Source: a virus
DNA: 39,699 nt
IMG/VR virus record: IMGVR_UViG_3300032360_000023
Coordinates: 1-39,699 of that record
Direction: 5' to 3' (one strand)
A program made the position numbers and the translations under genes. Of this stretch, positions 22,000 through 30,950 are shown piece by piece. Position 1 is the stretch's first letter; the number at the start of each line of letters is the position of its first letter. The notes under the pieces were generated by a model. It ran no database searches. It was given only the letters and a program-made list of their open reading frames with translations, and was not told the DNA's origin.

Positions 22000-22515
22000 A
22001 TGCTAAACCTATATAAGTACATTTTATCTTTAATTATAATCACTATGGTTAATGGGTATGTGTCAACGTATTTTATGAAACAACATAAAGAAATTTATCA
22101 TAAGCACTATAAGACGCTTATAAATCAGAATGATGATTTAAAAGATCAATTAAGTACTTTCTATGATTACGGAATTAAAGTTAACGTGACGATGTATCAA
22201 CCAACGCGGTATCAAACAGACAACACACCGAATATTACAGCTGATGGAACTAAGATTCGTATTAAGAATGCATCAGAGTATAAATTTGTTGCGCTTTCTA
22301 GAAATCTCTTAAAAAGGTGGGGCGGCCCATTCAATTATGGAGATTTTATTTTACTCAAGGGGGCGGACAATAAGGACGGTGTCTATCAAGTACGGGACAC
22401 AATGAATCCAAAGTTTGTCAACTATGTCGATATTTTGGAATCAAAAAACGTATCACCATATAAGTTTACGGGTTGTGATATTTTTAAATTACCGTGGACT
22501 AAGGAGAATGCATGA
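22000..22515 (+). CDS. Membrane-anchored 3D-domain protein
   Basis: The start is the ATG at 22000 after AAGGAG; longer frames upstream would cross promoter P4. The 171-residue protein has an N-terminal anchor (7-25), a short coiled linker, then a double-psi barrel 3D domain. The three aspartates are D82 (ADGT), D133 (VRDTM) and D144 (YVDIL). The domain is related to lytic transglycosylases (MltA) and resuscitation factors. A role at the cell wall in lysis or entry is likely. It has a four-base overlap with the HD gene. Confidence 0.7.
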   Translation: MLNLYKYILSLIIITMVNGYVSTYFMKQHKEIYHKHYKTLINQNDDLKDQLSTFYDYGIKVNVTMYQPTRYQTDNTPNITADGTKIRIKNASEYKFVALSRNLLKRWGGPFNYGDFILLKGADNKDGVYQVRDTMNPKFVNYVDILESKNVSPYKFTGCDIFKLPWTKENA

Positions 22516-23258
22516 GATTGACTGCAGAGCAGATCAGTGAAAACTGGGCTGGGTTACAAAGCATTATCGATGAGACATTTGATGGTGAGAGATTAGAAAA
22601 AATAAAAGAGTTACATGATCATTTTAAAGATAGAATGATATTAGCGCCAGCATCAGGAACAGGATGGTTTCACAATGCCTTCCCAGGCGGTTATGTCGCA
22701 CATGTGATTAATATAATAGGATGGGCAAAATCTTATTATGAATTATTTAAATCACAGGACATGTTCGTTGATGATATTTCTGAAGAATCAGTAGTATTTG
22801 CTGCATTATTTCATGACTTAGGTAAGGTTGGAAATATGGATGAGGATTATTATTTAACTAATACTGATGAGTGGCGTGCAAAAAAGCTACAACAATATTA
22901 TGTACATAATCCTGCAATTCATTATATGACAGTAACTGACAGGGCAATTTGGATTCTTAATAAATTTAAAATTGATATGTCAGAGTCAGAGTACTTGGGT
23001 CTTAGATTAGCTGATGGCTTATATGAAGAAGCAAATAAGTCATATTATATGGAGGGCGCAGAGTGGAAAGCAATGAAGACAAATCTTCCACATATTATTC
23101 ATTATGCAGATTCATCAGCAGCACGACAAGAAAAAGAGACGTTCATGTTGTCAGGAGATTCTAGAATTGATTTTCCAAAGTACATGAAAGGTGAAACCAA
23201 AGACGAAGAATTAGTAAAGGATTTAGACACAGATAAACTAAAGGATTTATTCAAATGA
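22512..23258 (+). CDS. HD-domain phosphohydrolase
   Basis: This 248-residue protein has metal-binding residues of an HD fold: H64 in YVAHV, and H101-D102 in ALFHDLGK, with a later D (ADSSAA) as the fourth ligand. HD enzymes of this type remove phosphates from nucleotides or nucleotide signals. Marine T4-like phages commonly carry one near gp55. The substrate is unknown. Confidence 0.82.
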   Translation: MRLTAEQISENWAGLQSIIDETFDGERLEKIKELHDHFKDRMILAPASGTGWFHNAFPGGYVAHVINIIGWAKSYYELFKSQDMFVDDISEESVVFAALFHDLGKVGNMDEDYYLTNTDEWRAKKLQQYYVHNPAIHYMTVTDRAIWILNKFKIDMSESEYLGLRLADGLYEEANKSYYMEGAEWKAMKTNLPHIIHYADSSAARQEKETFMLSGDSRIDFPKYMKGETKDEELVKDLDTDKLKDLFK

Positions 23259-23521
23259 TAATTGAAATAGCAGTAGTACTTGGTGTGATCTCTATTGTTC
23301 AACTATATGTTATAGTAAACTTGTACATTAAGTGTGATAACCTCGAACAATGGATTGATTCAACATATCTACAAATACAAAATACGTTACGTGAAATGAG
23401 AGATTTAGATACAATAGGTGCATTTGAATCAGATGATGAGGTTGGTGCTATATTCAAATCATTAGAAGAATCTTTAAACAAATTAGACAATATAACAGAG
23501 GACCCACAAGATGCCGCGTAA
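23255..23521 (+). CDS. Small N-anchored coiled-coil protein
   Basis: This 88-residue protein has one membrane helix (IIEIAVVLGVISIVQLYVIV) and an acidic helical domain. It is coupled by ATGA to the HD gene and overlaps the sigma-factor gene by 11 bases. It could be a spanin- or holin-accessory-like protein, but there is no signature. Confidence 0.6.
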   Translation: MIIEIAVVLGVISIVQLYVIVNLYIKCDNLEQWIDSTYLQIQNTLREMRDLDTIGAFESDDEVGAIFKSLEESLNKLDNITEDPQDAA

Positions 23522-24227
23522 AAAATCAGCAACAAGAATGTACTTTACATTAGATACTGAAGAAGCTATTATTGCTTACAATAATTCTGACGATCATAGA
23601 GAGAAAAATCAAATTTACAATGAGCATATGCGCAAGCCTTTTGAGAAATTAGTAGAAAATATTATTCATACATTTAAATTTTATTATTTTGATATCCCTT
23701 TAGAAGATGTAAAACATGAAGTAATTTCATTTATGATAACCAGATTAGGAAAGTATCAACAGGGTAAGGGAAAAGCATTTAGCTACTTTAGTGTTGTTGT
23801 TAAAAATTGGTTGATTTGTCACAATAATAACAATTACAAAAAGATGAAAACACATAATGATGTTTTAGATCTTAAACATAAGGATGTAAAAAATACAGCT
23901 TATAATGATGAGACTGTAGAAACAGCTGAACAAAGAGCCTTCTTTAATGCTGTTGTTGATTATTGGGAAGACAATATTACAGTTGTATTTAAAAAAGAAC
24001 GCGACATTACAATTGCTCTTTCTATTATAGAGTTGATGAGCCGCGTTGGTTCTATTGAAATTTTCAATAAGAAGGCATTGTACATTTTACTTAGAGAAAT
24101 TTCCGGATATCAAACTCAACACATAACAAGAGTTTTAAATGTTATGAGAACTCATTACAAGAATTTATGGGGTAAATGGGATGGTGAGGGTGATATATTT
24201 ATATCCGGTTCTAAACGATTAAATTAA
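23511..24227 (+). CDS. T4 gp55-like late sigma factor
   Basis: This 238-residue protein has a region-2-like core (LGKYQQGKGKAFSYFSVVVK then NWLICHNNN), as in T4 gp55 and its marine relatives, with flanking helices for RNA polymerase binding. It redirects host polymerase to late promoters, which in T4 are short TATAAATA boxes. It directly precedes the structural genes, after a TATATTTATA box at 24236. It shows that the right third is the late region. Confidence 0.78.
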   Translation: MPRKKSATRMYFTLDTEEAIIAYNNSDDHREKNQIYNEHMRKPFEKLVENIIHTFKFYYFDIPLEDVKHEVISFMITRLGKYQQGKGKAFSYFSVVVKNWLICHNNNNYKKMKTHNDVLDLKHKDVKNTAYNDETVETAEQRAFFNAVVDYWEDNITVVFKKERDITIALSIIELMSRVGSIEIFNKKALYILLREISGYQTQHITRVLNVMRTHYKNLWGKWDGEGDIFISGSKRLN

Positions 24228-24233
24228 TAGTTC

Positions 24234-24248
24234 TCTATATTTATAATC
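24234..24248 (+). promoter_or_regulatory. Possible late promoter box
   Basis: CTCTATATTTATAATC lies in the 34-base gap before the first structural gene, 14 bases before its start. It resembles the inverted or relaxed form of the T4 late box TATAAATA. It is a single example, so this is weak. Confidence 0.3.
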
Positions 24249-24261
24249 AAAGGATGTTTTT

Positions 24262-24636
24262 ATGTCTGCTGATTATGAATTATTTAAAGGAACTTCTCTA
24301 GCCGATCTTTTCAAGAAGATCGATCATAACTCTAATAGAAATAAGATTCAGATTGAAACTCTGATTCAGGAGTTAATGACTTATATTAAAGACCCAAACT
24401 CTGCTATCCAACTATTTCCTATGATTAGTGATTATATGGAGGCAAATATACGAAATGATGAAGTATTAGTTAAGTTGGCAGCGGTTGTTCAAAGGGTTAT
24501 TCAAACAGAATCTAAGTCTGCAGATGGTGAGTTTGGTTTATCTGACGTCGAAAAAGAACAGATCATTGGTAAGCTAGAAGAAGCCACAAAAGACTTACAA
24601 AAAGAAGTAGACGATATAAATTTAAACATAACATAA
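24262..24636 (+). CDS. Hypothetical structural or assembly protein
   Basis: This 124-residue, helical, acidic protein is the first gene of the tail block, with AAAGGA upstream. It ends in a coiled coil (KLEEATKDLQKEVDDINL). Its position suggests a baseplate or tail assembly factor. Not recognised. Confidence 0.55.
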   Translation: MSADYELFKGTSLADLFKKIDHNSNRNKIQIETLIQELMTYIKDPNSAIQLFPMISDYMEANIRNDEVLVKLAAVVQRVIQTESKSADGEFGLSDVEKEQIIGKLEEATKDLQKEVDDINLNIT

Positions 24637-24655
24637 AATAAATGGGAGCTAGTTA

Positions 24656-25894
24656 ATGTCAAACGGCGACTCCGGAGTTGTACAAGATAAGCTTAAATCA
24701 CATAGAAAAAAGCCGCTGCAACTTAGTAGAACTACAGCTGATGAGCATAGAATAAAAGATATTGCTCAATGGCTAATTGATGAGAATGAAACTGTAACAA
24801 TGCAAACAGTAGCAGCAACTGTTGAGCATGTAGTTTATAATGAAGATGACTTCACAGATAAAGAAGATGGCCCGGATATTGAGCATATTGGCTGTATTAA
24901 GGTTGCTACACCTGCTATTGATTTTCCAATATTACCAACGGCAGGTAGCTGGATTCATCCTTTAGACGCACAGGTTAGATCATATCCTATTGTTGGGGAG
25001 ATGGTAGGAATTGTTAATTATGGTGGACAAACATTTTATTTTCAACCATTAAATACACAAAATAAAGTCTCTCATAATATTATGTTGAATTTTAAAGGAG
25101 ACTCATCTGAAACAGGCAAGATAACAACTGATAATATTGATGATATTCTTAATCACTTCGCGTGGAATAAAAAGCCCAGACCTGTTAAACAATATCCAGG
25201 GGATTGGGCATTAAATGGAAGAAATGATCAATCAATAAGATTGGGAACTAATTTTAAAACAGTTGGCGATACTGAACTAAATCCTAATAATGCTGTAATT
25301 AAAATGAGAATTTCTCCTGAGACTACATCAACATCAATACCTGCTGGTACAACACGAATAGAAGATATTGATACTGATAAAGCATCATTTTATATGACAA
25401 GAGACGAAGAAATCAAGTATAAAGTTTCACCAAAGGTTGAGGGAACAACTGATGTACCAACAGCTGGAGCAGCCGCAATTATTCTTGATTCTGATAGATT
25501 AATATTTAATACTAAGGAAAGCTCTGAAACAGGACAAATAAATATATTTGCAGGTAACACAGTAAATATTGTTTCTAAAAATAATGCAAATATTATTGGC
25601 TCAGTGGTAAAGCTAGGTGATACTAATGATGATAATTTACAATCAGCAGTATTGGGAGAGGGCTTAGTAACCTTTCTTGCAGAATTGATTAAAACACTAG
25701 ATAGCTTTGCAGGAAGAATAGCAGGTCTTACTGGCATTGGTAATGTCGGTGGTGGAGTACCAATTCCAGAAGGAATGGCAGCTGGCAATGCATTAGGAGG
25801 ATGGACATCAGTATTGTCTAACGAACAATTTATAAAAACTAGAATATTGAGTAAGAATGTTAAAATATCAAAAATCGCCAAACCCGGATTATAA
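24656..25894 (+). CDS. Baseplate hub/spike-like protein (gp5-type OB fold)
   Basis: This 412-residue protein has an OB-like N-terminal part (IGCIKVATPAIDFPILPTAG then YPIVGEMVGIVNYGG), as in T4 gp5 and spike proteins. Later stretches carry beta-helix-like short strands (INIFAGNTVNIVSKNNANII). No lysozyme domain is present, unlike T4 gp5. It abuts the next gene by one base. Confidence 0.65.
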   Translation: MSNGDSGVVQDKLKSHRKKPLQLSRTTADEHRIKDIAQWLIDENETVTMQTVAATVEHVVYNEDDFTDKEDGPDIEHIGCIKVATPAIDFPILPTAGSWIHPLDAQVRSYPIVGEMVGIVNYGGQTFYFQPLNTQNKVSHNIMLNFKGDSSETGKITTDNIDDILNHFAWNKKPRPVKQYPGDWALNGRNDQSIRLGTNFKTVGDTELNPNNAVIKMRISPETTSTSIPAGTTRIEDIDTDKASFYMTRDEEIKYKVSPKVEGTTDVPTAGAAAIILDSDRLIFNTKESSETGQINIFAGNTVNIVSKNNANIIGSVVKLGDTNDDNLQSAVLGEGLVTFLAELIKTLDSFAGRIAGLTGIGNVGGGVPIPEGMAAGNALGGWTSVLSNEQFIKTRILSKNVKISKIAKPGL

Positions 25895-27354
25895 TGCCAT
25901 TAGACTGTAAAAATATTACAACAATTAAAAGACATCTTCAAGCAAACTCTAGTTTATTGATGGGTGATCAGATTATTGGCGGATCAGCAACTAAAACTGG
26001 TGGTGTAGGGTCTGATTCATCAGGTTTATCTGATGCTGAATTAGAAAAAAATCAGGCAGCAGCACAAGTATTTGGTATAAATTTGAGTATGGAACAAATG
26101 TTTCCTATGGGCTCGCAGTTAGGCGCCGGTGATTTTGTAACAGAAGACGGGTTTACAGCAGATGCTAATGGTGTTGATGTTGTTCATCAAGGTATGGGTG
26201 CTGAAGCAAGAGTATTTGCACCCGGCACCGAAGTAAAAGAAGGTGACCTCATTATAAATGGAAAAATTTTGGATGAAAATGGTAAAGAACATTCTGCACC
26301 CTATACAGTAAATGATTCAAATTCCTCTGTATCAAGTGCTGGTGCAGTTGTTTCTCCAGGAGGCGCAGATAGTGATGATGAGTATTGTAGTTTACAAGAA
26401 TTAGCTGGTACAACGCCAGAATCTCAATCTAGATTAGAAGACATGTTAGATGATTTAGATTTAGAATTAGACATTCCCGGGTTGGATATGACTTGGTGGG
26501 TAGAAATACAAAAAAAGATAAATGAGCTCATGCAACTCACAGGAAAGTTTATTGCAAAGACACAGAATCTAGTAGCATTAGTAGAACTTGATCCTGATAA
26601 GGCCTGTGAATTATTACCTGATGTTTCCAAACTGATAGAAATAATGCAAAAAGTTGTGGCAGCAATTAACAGAATTAATGCTATCATGGCTAAAATTTCT
26701 AAGATAATTAAAAAACTGAAGAAGGCACTAAAACTTTTAATGTGGTTATTTGCACCATTAAAAATGGTACAAACTTTGTTGTTAGCACTTCAAATGATAA
26801 TGGGTATTCCAACTTTAATTGAGATGGCTGTGAGGAGTATGATGGACGCGTCAAAAATATTACCACAATTAATTGCTTTATTGCAAAAAATTATTGCACA
26901 GTGCGCAATGAATCGAGGAGCTGCAGCCGGCTTAAGTCAAGAAGAATGTGAGGCATTGGGTGGTGTTTATGTAGATAGAAGTATTGGAGATTTAGGAGAC
27001 GCTAGCGGTGGCGGAGGTCAACCAAATTTAGACAGTAGCCTAGATTCTAATCTTGGATTTGATGATATGGGGAACGATTATTTTCCACCAGGTATGGATT
27101 TAAATGCTGGTGATGAACTTGGTAGTGGTCAAGCAATAGGTCCAGGAGGATCAGAATTGACAGCTCCTGCAACAATACCATACGATGCTAATGAAGGAGA
27201 TTGGTCTGTTGGAGGGGAAGGCGGTATGGGAACATCTGATAATGCAGATTTAAATGAAGATCAGATTGATGCAATGCTAGACTCACAAATTCTCGATTTA
27301 AGTGAATGTCTAACTGAGTTAGATGATTATACAAAAACAGCAAGCTTTAGTTAA
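25894..27354 (+). CDS. Baseplate-associated structural protein
   Basis: This 486-residue protein has Gly/Asp-rich ends and a central amphipathic or hydrophobic helical block (about 230-330: KLKKALKLLMWLFAPLKMVQ and so on) that could insert into a membrane or pack in a hub. CAMNRGAAAGLSQEECEALG is a Cys-containing motif seen in other marine phage tail proteins. Location suggests the central hub or tape-associated complex. No firm family. Confidence 0.55.
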   Translation: MPLDCKNITTIKRHLQANSSLLMGDQIIGGSATKTGGVGSDSSGLSDAELEKNQAAAQVFGINLSMEQMFPMGSQLGAGDFVTEDGFTADANGVDVVHQGMGAEARVFAPGTEVKEGDLIINGKILDENGKEHSAPYTVNDSNSSVSSAGAVVSPGGADSDDEYCSLQELAGTTPESQSRLEDMLDDLDLELDIPGLDMTWWVEIQKKINELMQLTGKFIAKTQNLVALVELDPDKACELLPDVSKLIEIMQKVVAAINRINAIMAKISKIIKKLKKALKLLMWLFAPLKMVQTLLLALQMIMGIPTLIEMAVRSMMDASKILPQLIALLQKIIAQCAMNRGAAAGLSQEECEALGGVYVDRSIGDLGDASGGGGQPNLDSSLDSNLGFDDMGNDYFPPGMDLNAGDELGSGQAIGPGGSELTAPATIPYDANEGDWSVGGEGGMGTSDNADLNEDQIDAMLDSQILDLSECLTELDDYTKTASFS

Positions 27355-27363
27355 TTATACATA

Positions 27364-27597
27364 ATGGATATATCTATTGAATATTGCATGCAATGAAATT
27401 ACGAACCAAGAGCCCTCAGTTTGAGAGATGAGTTAAGCAAAATGTTTGGAATCAATCCAGAATTAATAGAATCAGGTGGTGGAGTATTTGAGATTAAAGC
27501 AAACGGTCATTTGATTTTTAGTAAAAAACAATTAGGAAGGTTTCCGGAAGATAAGGAAATTTCAAACTTAATTAAAGGAATAGAAGAGGTCACATAA
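27364..27597 (+). CDS. SelW/Rdx-family selenoprotein (CxxU)
   Basis: The frame is 78 codons with one in-frame TGA at codon 11 (27394-27396), so standard gene calling would miss it. The start reads MDISIEYCMQ-U-NYEPRAL. The family consensus is IEYC-x2-C/U-Y-x2-RA-x2-L. The rest matches as well: GGGVFEIKANGHLIFSK and GRFPEDKEI are the hallmark strands of the SelW/SelT/Rdx fold. The length is right for the family. C8 and U11 form the redox pair, likely acting on thiols or glutathione-linked partners. It lies nine bases after a baseplate gene and two bases before another, so it is co-transcribed with tail genes. Confidence 0.9.
27394..27425 (+). promoter_or_regulatory. Bacterial SECIS-like element of the SelW-type gene
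   Basis: CTCA (27415-27418) pairs with TGAG (27422-27425) over the loop GUU (27419-27421), whose first base is G. The loop starts 22 bases after the UGA. This meets the bacterial SECIS rules. The stem is short (4 bp, extendable past one mismatch). Confidence 0.65.
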
Positions 27598-27598
27598 G

Positions 27599-28039
27599 AT
27601 GAAAGCAAACACAATAATGGCACTTAAAAAGGTGATGAAAGAAATGGTAGAAAAAGAAGTCGCCAAACAAATTAATATAGTTATTGATGAAATGAAAAAT
27701 CCAACAATAACAGAAGTTGATGCAGCTGATTATTATACTGGGCCTGAACCAGATAGTCAACAGCTTGCTAAGGATCCAATTTTAAATAAAATTTTAAATG
27801 AAACGAAAGGTGGAATATCTACAGGTGAAGAGTTTGAGGAATATCCTACTATGGGTGGTGGCGCAATTGATTCACCAGAGAAATTCTATGAACAACAAGC
27901 AGTATTAGAAACAGCTACTACCGGACAGCAACGAATAGAAATGGCTCCCAGCACACCAGAATTTTTAAAAAAAGCTTTTAGTGGTCATTCAGCAAAAGTA
28001 GTAAAAGCAATAGAGGATAAACATGGCACTAGAAGTTAA
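27599..28039 (+). CDS. Hypothetical tail-module protein
   Basis: This 146-residue protein starts right after the SelW-type gene. A helical N-terminus (MKEMVEKEVAKQINIVIDEM) is followed by a Gly/Pro-rich middle and a helical end (FLKKAFSGHSAKVVKAIEDK). Probably structural. It overlaps the next gene by 17 bases. Confidence 0.55.
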   Translation: MKANTIMALKKVMKEMVEKEVAKQINIVIDEMKNPTITEVDAADYYTGPEPDSQQLAKDPILNKILNETKGGISTGEEFEEYPTMGGGAIDSPEKFYEQQAVLETATTGQQRIEMAPSTPEFLKKAFSGHSAKVVKAIEDKHGTRS

Positions 28040-28514
28040 TAGACTAGCAAAAAATATATCTAATAGAAAGAACGAGCACACAGCTAAAAATAAATTTCTT
28101 AAGACAAAGCCAAAGATTCAAGAGATGAAACAGAATGTTGATCAGGCTCGGAGAGAAGCTAAAGATTTTCATGATTATGTATCGAGAGCTGAAGTTACTA
28201 TGGGCAGTGGAGGTGGTGGCGTATCTTCTGTTCCACTAATGGAACGAGATTCTTTTACACCACTAATTGAGGCTTTGCAATCTGTATTTAGTGTTGATGC
28301 GCTTGGTAATCCTAATTTGACGCCTATAGAAAGAAGTGTGTTAATAAATGATCTTGAAGACAGTTTAGAAATTGGAATCATAACTACAAATTCAGGACAA
28401 AGATATTTAACTACAAGGGCAAGAGCAAATCAGCTTGGTGGAGCATTTCAGCCAGTTACAAGTACAATGGCTTCACAATTAAGTAAAAACAGTGGTAAAG
28501 GTAAAATTATATAA
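28023..28514 (+). CDS. Hypothetical tail-module protein
   Basis: This 163-residue protein has a basic coiled N-terminal third, a Gly-rich hinge (SGGGGVSS) and a compact helical domain (LTPIERSVLINDLEDSLEIG). It abuts gp25 by one base. Likely a small baseplate component. Not recognised. Confidence 0.55.
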   Translation: MALEVNRLAKNISNRKNEHTAKNKFLKTKPKIQEMKQNVDQARREAKDFHDYVSRAEVTMGSGGGGVSSVPLMERDSFTPLIEALQSVFSVDALGNPNLTPIERSVLINDLEDSLEIGIITTNSGQRYLTTRARANQLGGAFQPVTSTMASQLSKNSGKGKII

Positions 28515-28951
28515 TGGCACTGGAAAATCCAAGAACTGCGTCAACTAGGGCGAGAGATAAGGATCCGGATTCTAAAATCGGAATTGTATTTCCGTTAAGG
28601 AATTCTCAGAACGGATTTTTTGCATCTTCATCAACTATACTTGAGCAAACAAAAACAAATTTAAAAAATTTACTCTTAACAGTCAAGGGTGAAAGATTAG
28701 GACAACCAGAATTTGGAAGTAATATTTTTAATTTATTATTTGAAAATTTTGATCCTGATTTAGAGAAAAAATTAGAAACTAGTATTAAAGATACTGTAGC
28801 AACATGGCTACCACATGTGCATATTATTAATTTAATTATTGATGCACAAGAAGACGAAAATTATCTTAACATATCGATGGGATATGAAATTGAGAATAGT
28901 CATAATGCAACAGATTCAATTTCTCTACGATTAGCAAGGAATATAGTATAA
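28514..28951 (+). CDS. Baseplate wedge protein gp25-like
   Basis: This 145-residue protein has the gp25/GPW fold: TILEQTKTNLKNLLLTVKGE, RLGQPEFGSNIFNLLFENF and a closing strand pair (LNISMGYEIEN). The family joins the baseplate wedge and sheath start in T4 and P2. It is immediately followed by the gp6-like gene, the standard order. Confidence 0.9.
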   Translation: MALENPRTASTRARDKDPDSKIGIVFPLRNSQNGFFASSSTILEQTKTNLKNLLLTVKGERLGQPEFGSNIFNLLFENFDPDLEKKLETSIKDTVATWLPHVHIINLIIDAQEDENYLNISMGYEIENSHNATDSISLRLARNIV

Positions 28952-28952
28952 T

Positions 28953-30950
28953 ATGGCAAGCACAAAATTAAAGCCAAAACAAGTTAACTACTTAAATAAA
29001 AATTTTAATAATTTTAAATCAGACTTAGTGGAGTATGCTAAAACATATTTTCCTAATTCATATGCTGATTTTAATGAAGCATCTCCTGGAATGATGTTTA
29101 TAGAAATGTCGTCTTATATAGGAGATGTATTATCATTTTATGTTGATGAACAATTTAGAGAATCACTTCTTGCTTATGCAGAAGAGAAGAAAACAATATT
29201 TGATATTGCACAATCATATGGGTATAAGCCAACAATTGCCACGCCATCAACTGCAAAATTAGATTTTTACCAAACAGTACCAGCTATCGGTACAGGTGAT
29301 GGCGCAAAACCAAATTATGATTATTCCTATACAATTGATGCGGGAAGCCTTGTAGAATCTAGCCAATATGGTAAGACTTTTAGAACTTTAGATCAAATTA
29401 ATTTTGCATTTTCTAGTTCAATGGATCCCACGACTGTTGAGATATACGATGTAAATGATAGCTCACCTACAAAATTTCTTTTGAAAAAATCAGTAAGGGC
29501 TGTTAGCGGTACAATTGTGACAGAAACATTCTCATTTGGTGATGCAAAAGCATATGATAGAATTTCTTTATCCAATCCTGGTGTATTAGAAGTTATTTCT
29601 GTAACTGACGCAGACGGCAATAAGTGGCATGAAGTTGAGTCATTAGCACAAGATTTAGTATTTGATAATGTAGCAAATACTGCTGAAAATGATCCTAATT
29701 TAGGAGGCTATAATGACACCACACCGTATTTACTTAAGATGACAAGAACAAATAATAGATTTAAAATAAGAATTACAATAGAGGGAAAATCACAATTACA
29801 GTTTGGATCTGGAACATCCACTTCTGCAGATGAAGAAATAATTCCAAACCCGTCAATGATTGGAAATAGTTTTACAAATACAAATTATTTAAATAATGCA
29901 GCAGCATTAGACCCATCAAATTTTTTGAATACCGCTGTTTATGGAGCTGCCCCTGCTAACACGATACTAACTGTACAATATTCTTATGGCGGAGGAGTAT
30001 CTGCAAATGTACCTGCTGGCTCAGTAACATCACTGAGAGGTTTAAATAAATCAATAGCTGTATCAGGTTTAGATAATGCATTAGTAGGAGAAACAGAAGC
30101 TTCACTTGCTGTGACAAACCCAATTCCTGCTACAGGTGGAAGAGGTGAAGAGACGTTAACAGAAATAAAAGAAAATACAAAAGCATATTTTCAAGCACAA
30201 AATAGAGCAGTTTCAAAAGAAGATTATATTACTAGAGTTTATAATCTACCTGCAAAATATGGTAATGTTCAGAAGATTTATATCACTCAAGATGATCAGT
30301 TAGAAACTGGTGCGGGTATTATTCAGGATGGCATAATTGATATGCCAACATTAGAAAAGTTGGGGGGACAAGTTTCTATAGCAGAGCTTATGGGCGAAGG
30401 TGGTCGTGTCACAAATCCGATGGCACTTAATTTTTACGTTTTAGGATACAATCATAATAAAAAACTGACAGCTGTAAATGAAGCAACAAAGAGAAATATA
30501 AAAACTTATCTTGGGCCATATAGAGTTTTAACAGATGCTATCAATATTAAGGATGCGTATGTTATCAATATAGGAATTAGATTTGCGCTATATGTGAAAA
30601 AAGGATACAATAAGAATGAAATATTATTGAAGTGTATACAAAAAGTTAAAGATTATTTTGACATAGATAAGTGGCAAGTGAATCAACCAATTATTTTGCA
30701 AGATGTTTCTTATGAAATGTCGTTAGTTGAGGGTGTTAATAATATTGTTCCGCCACCTGATGAAAATCCTGATAAGGATACTATTGTTGTAACAAATAAA
30801 TTTAAAGAAGAGAACGGATATTCGGGAAATATATATAATATTAAAGATGCAACTTCTAAAGATATTCTTTATCCGTCTCTTGATCCTTCAATATTTGAAG
30901 TTAGGTACCCAAATATAGATATTGTTGGTAAAGTTTTGGGAGATTATTAA
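28953..30950 (+). CDS. Baseplate wedge protein gp6-like
   Basis: This 665-residue protein opens with a gp6/J-type domain: FPNSYADFNEASPGMMFIEM, SYIGDVLSFYVDEQFRESLL and IFDIAQSYGYKP. The late part (AVSKEDYITRVYNLPAKYGN) is the conserved region of marine T4-like gp6. It forms the inner ring of the baseplate. It overlaps the next gene by one base. Confidence 0.9.
   Translation: MASTKLKPKQVNYLNKNFNNFKSDLVEYAKTYFPNSYADFNEASPGMMFIEMSSYIGDVLSFYVDEQFRESLLAYAEEKKTIFDIAQSYGYKPTIATPSTAKLDFYQTVPAIGTGDGAKPNYDYSYTIDAGSLVESSQYGKTFRTLDQINFAFSSSMDPTTVEIYDVNDSSPTKFLLKKSVRAVSGTIVTETFSFGDAKAYDRISLSNPGVLEVISVTDADGNKWHEVESLAQDLVFDNVANTAENDPNLGGYNDTTPYLLKMTRTNNRFKIRITIEGKSQLQFGSGTSTSADEEIIPNPSMIGNSFTNTNYLNNAAALDPSNFLNTAVYGAAPANTILTVQYSYGGGVSANVPAGSVTSLRGLNKSIAVSGLDNALVGETEASLAVTNPIPATGGRGEETLTEIKENTKAYFQAQNRAVSKEDYITRVYNLPAKYGNVQKIYITQDDQLETGAGIIQDGIIDMPTLEKLGGQVSIAELMGEGGRVTNPMALNFYVLGYNHNKKLTAVNEATKRNIKTYLGPYRVLTDAINIKDAYVINIGIRFALYVKKGYNKNEILLKCIQKVKDYFDIDKWQVNQPIILQDVSYEMSLVEGVNNIVPPPDENPDKDTIVVTNKFKEENGYSGNIYNIKDATSKDILYPSLDPSIFEVRYPNIDIVGKVLGDY

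Noticed and set aside
8319-27396. UGA read as tryptophan (alternative genetic code) instead of selenocysteine
   Set aside because: UGA ends many genes here in tight overlaps (ligase at 11537, Fe-S carrier at 9323, redoxin at 9006, the genes ending at 3029 and 18546). Only two genes have an internal UGA, both at a redox-Cys position with a SECIS-like hairpin.
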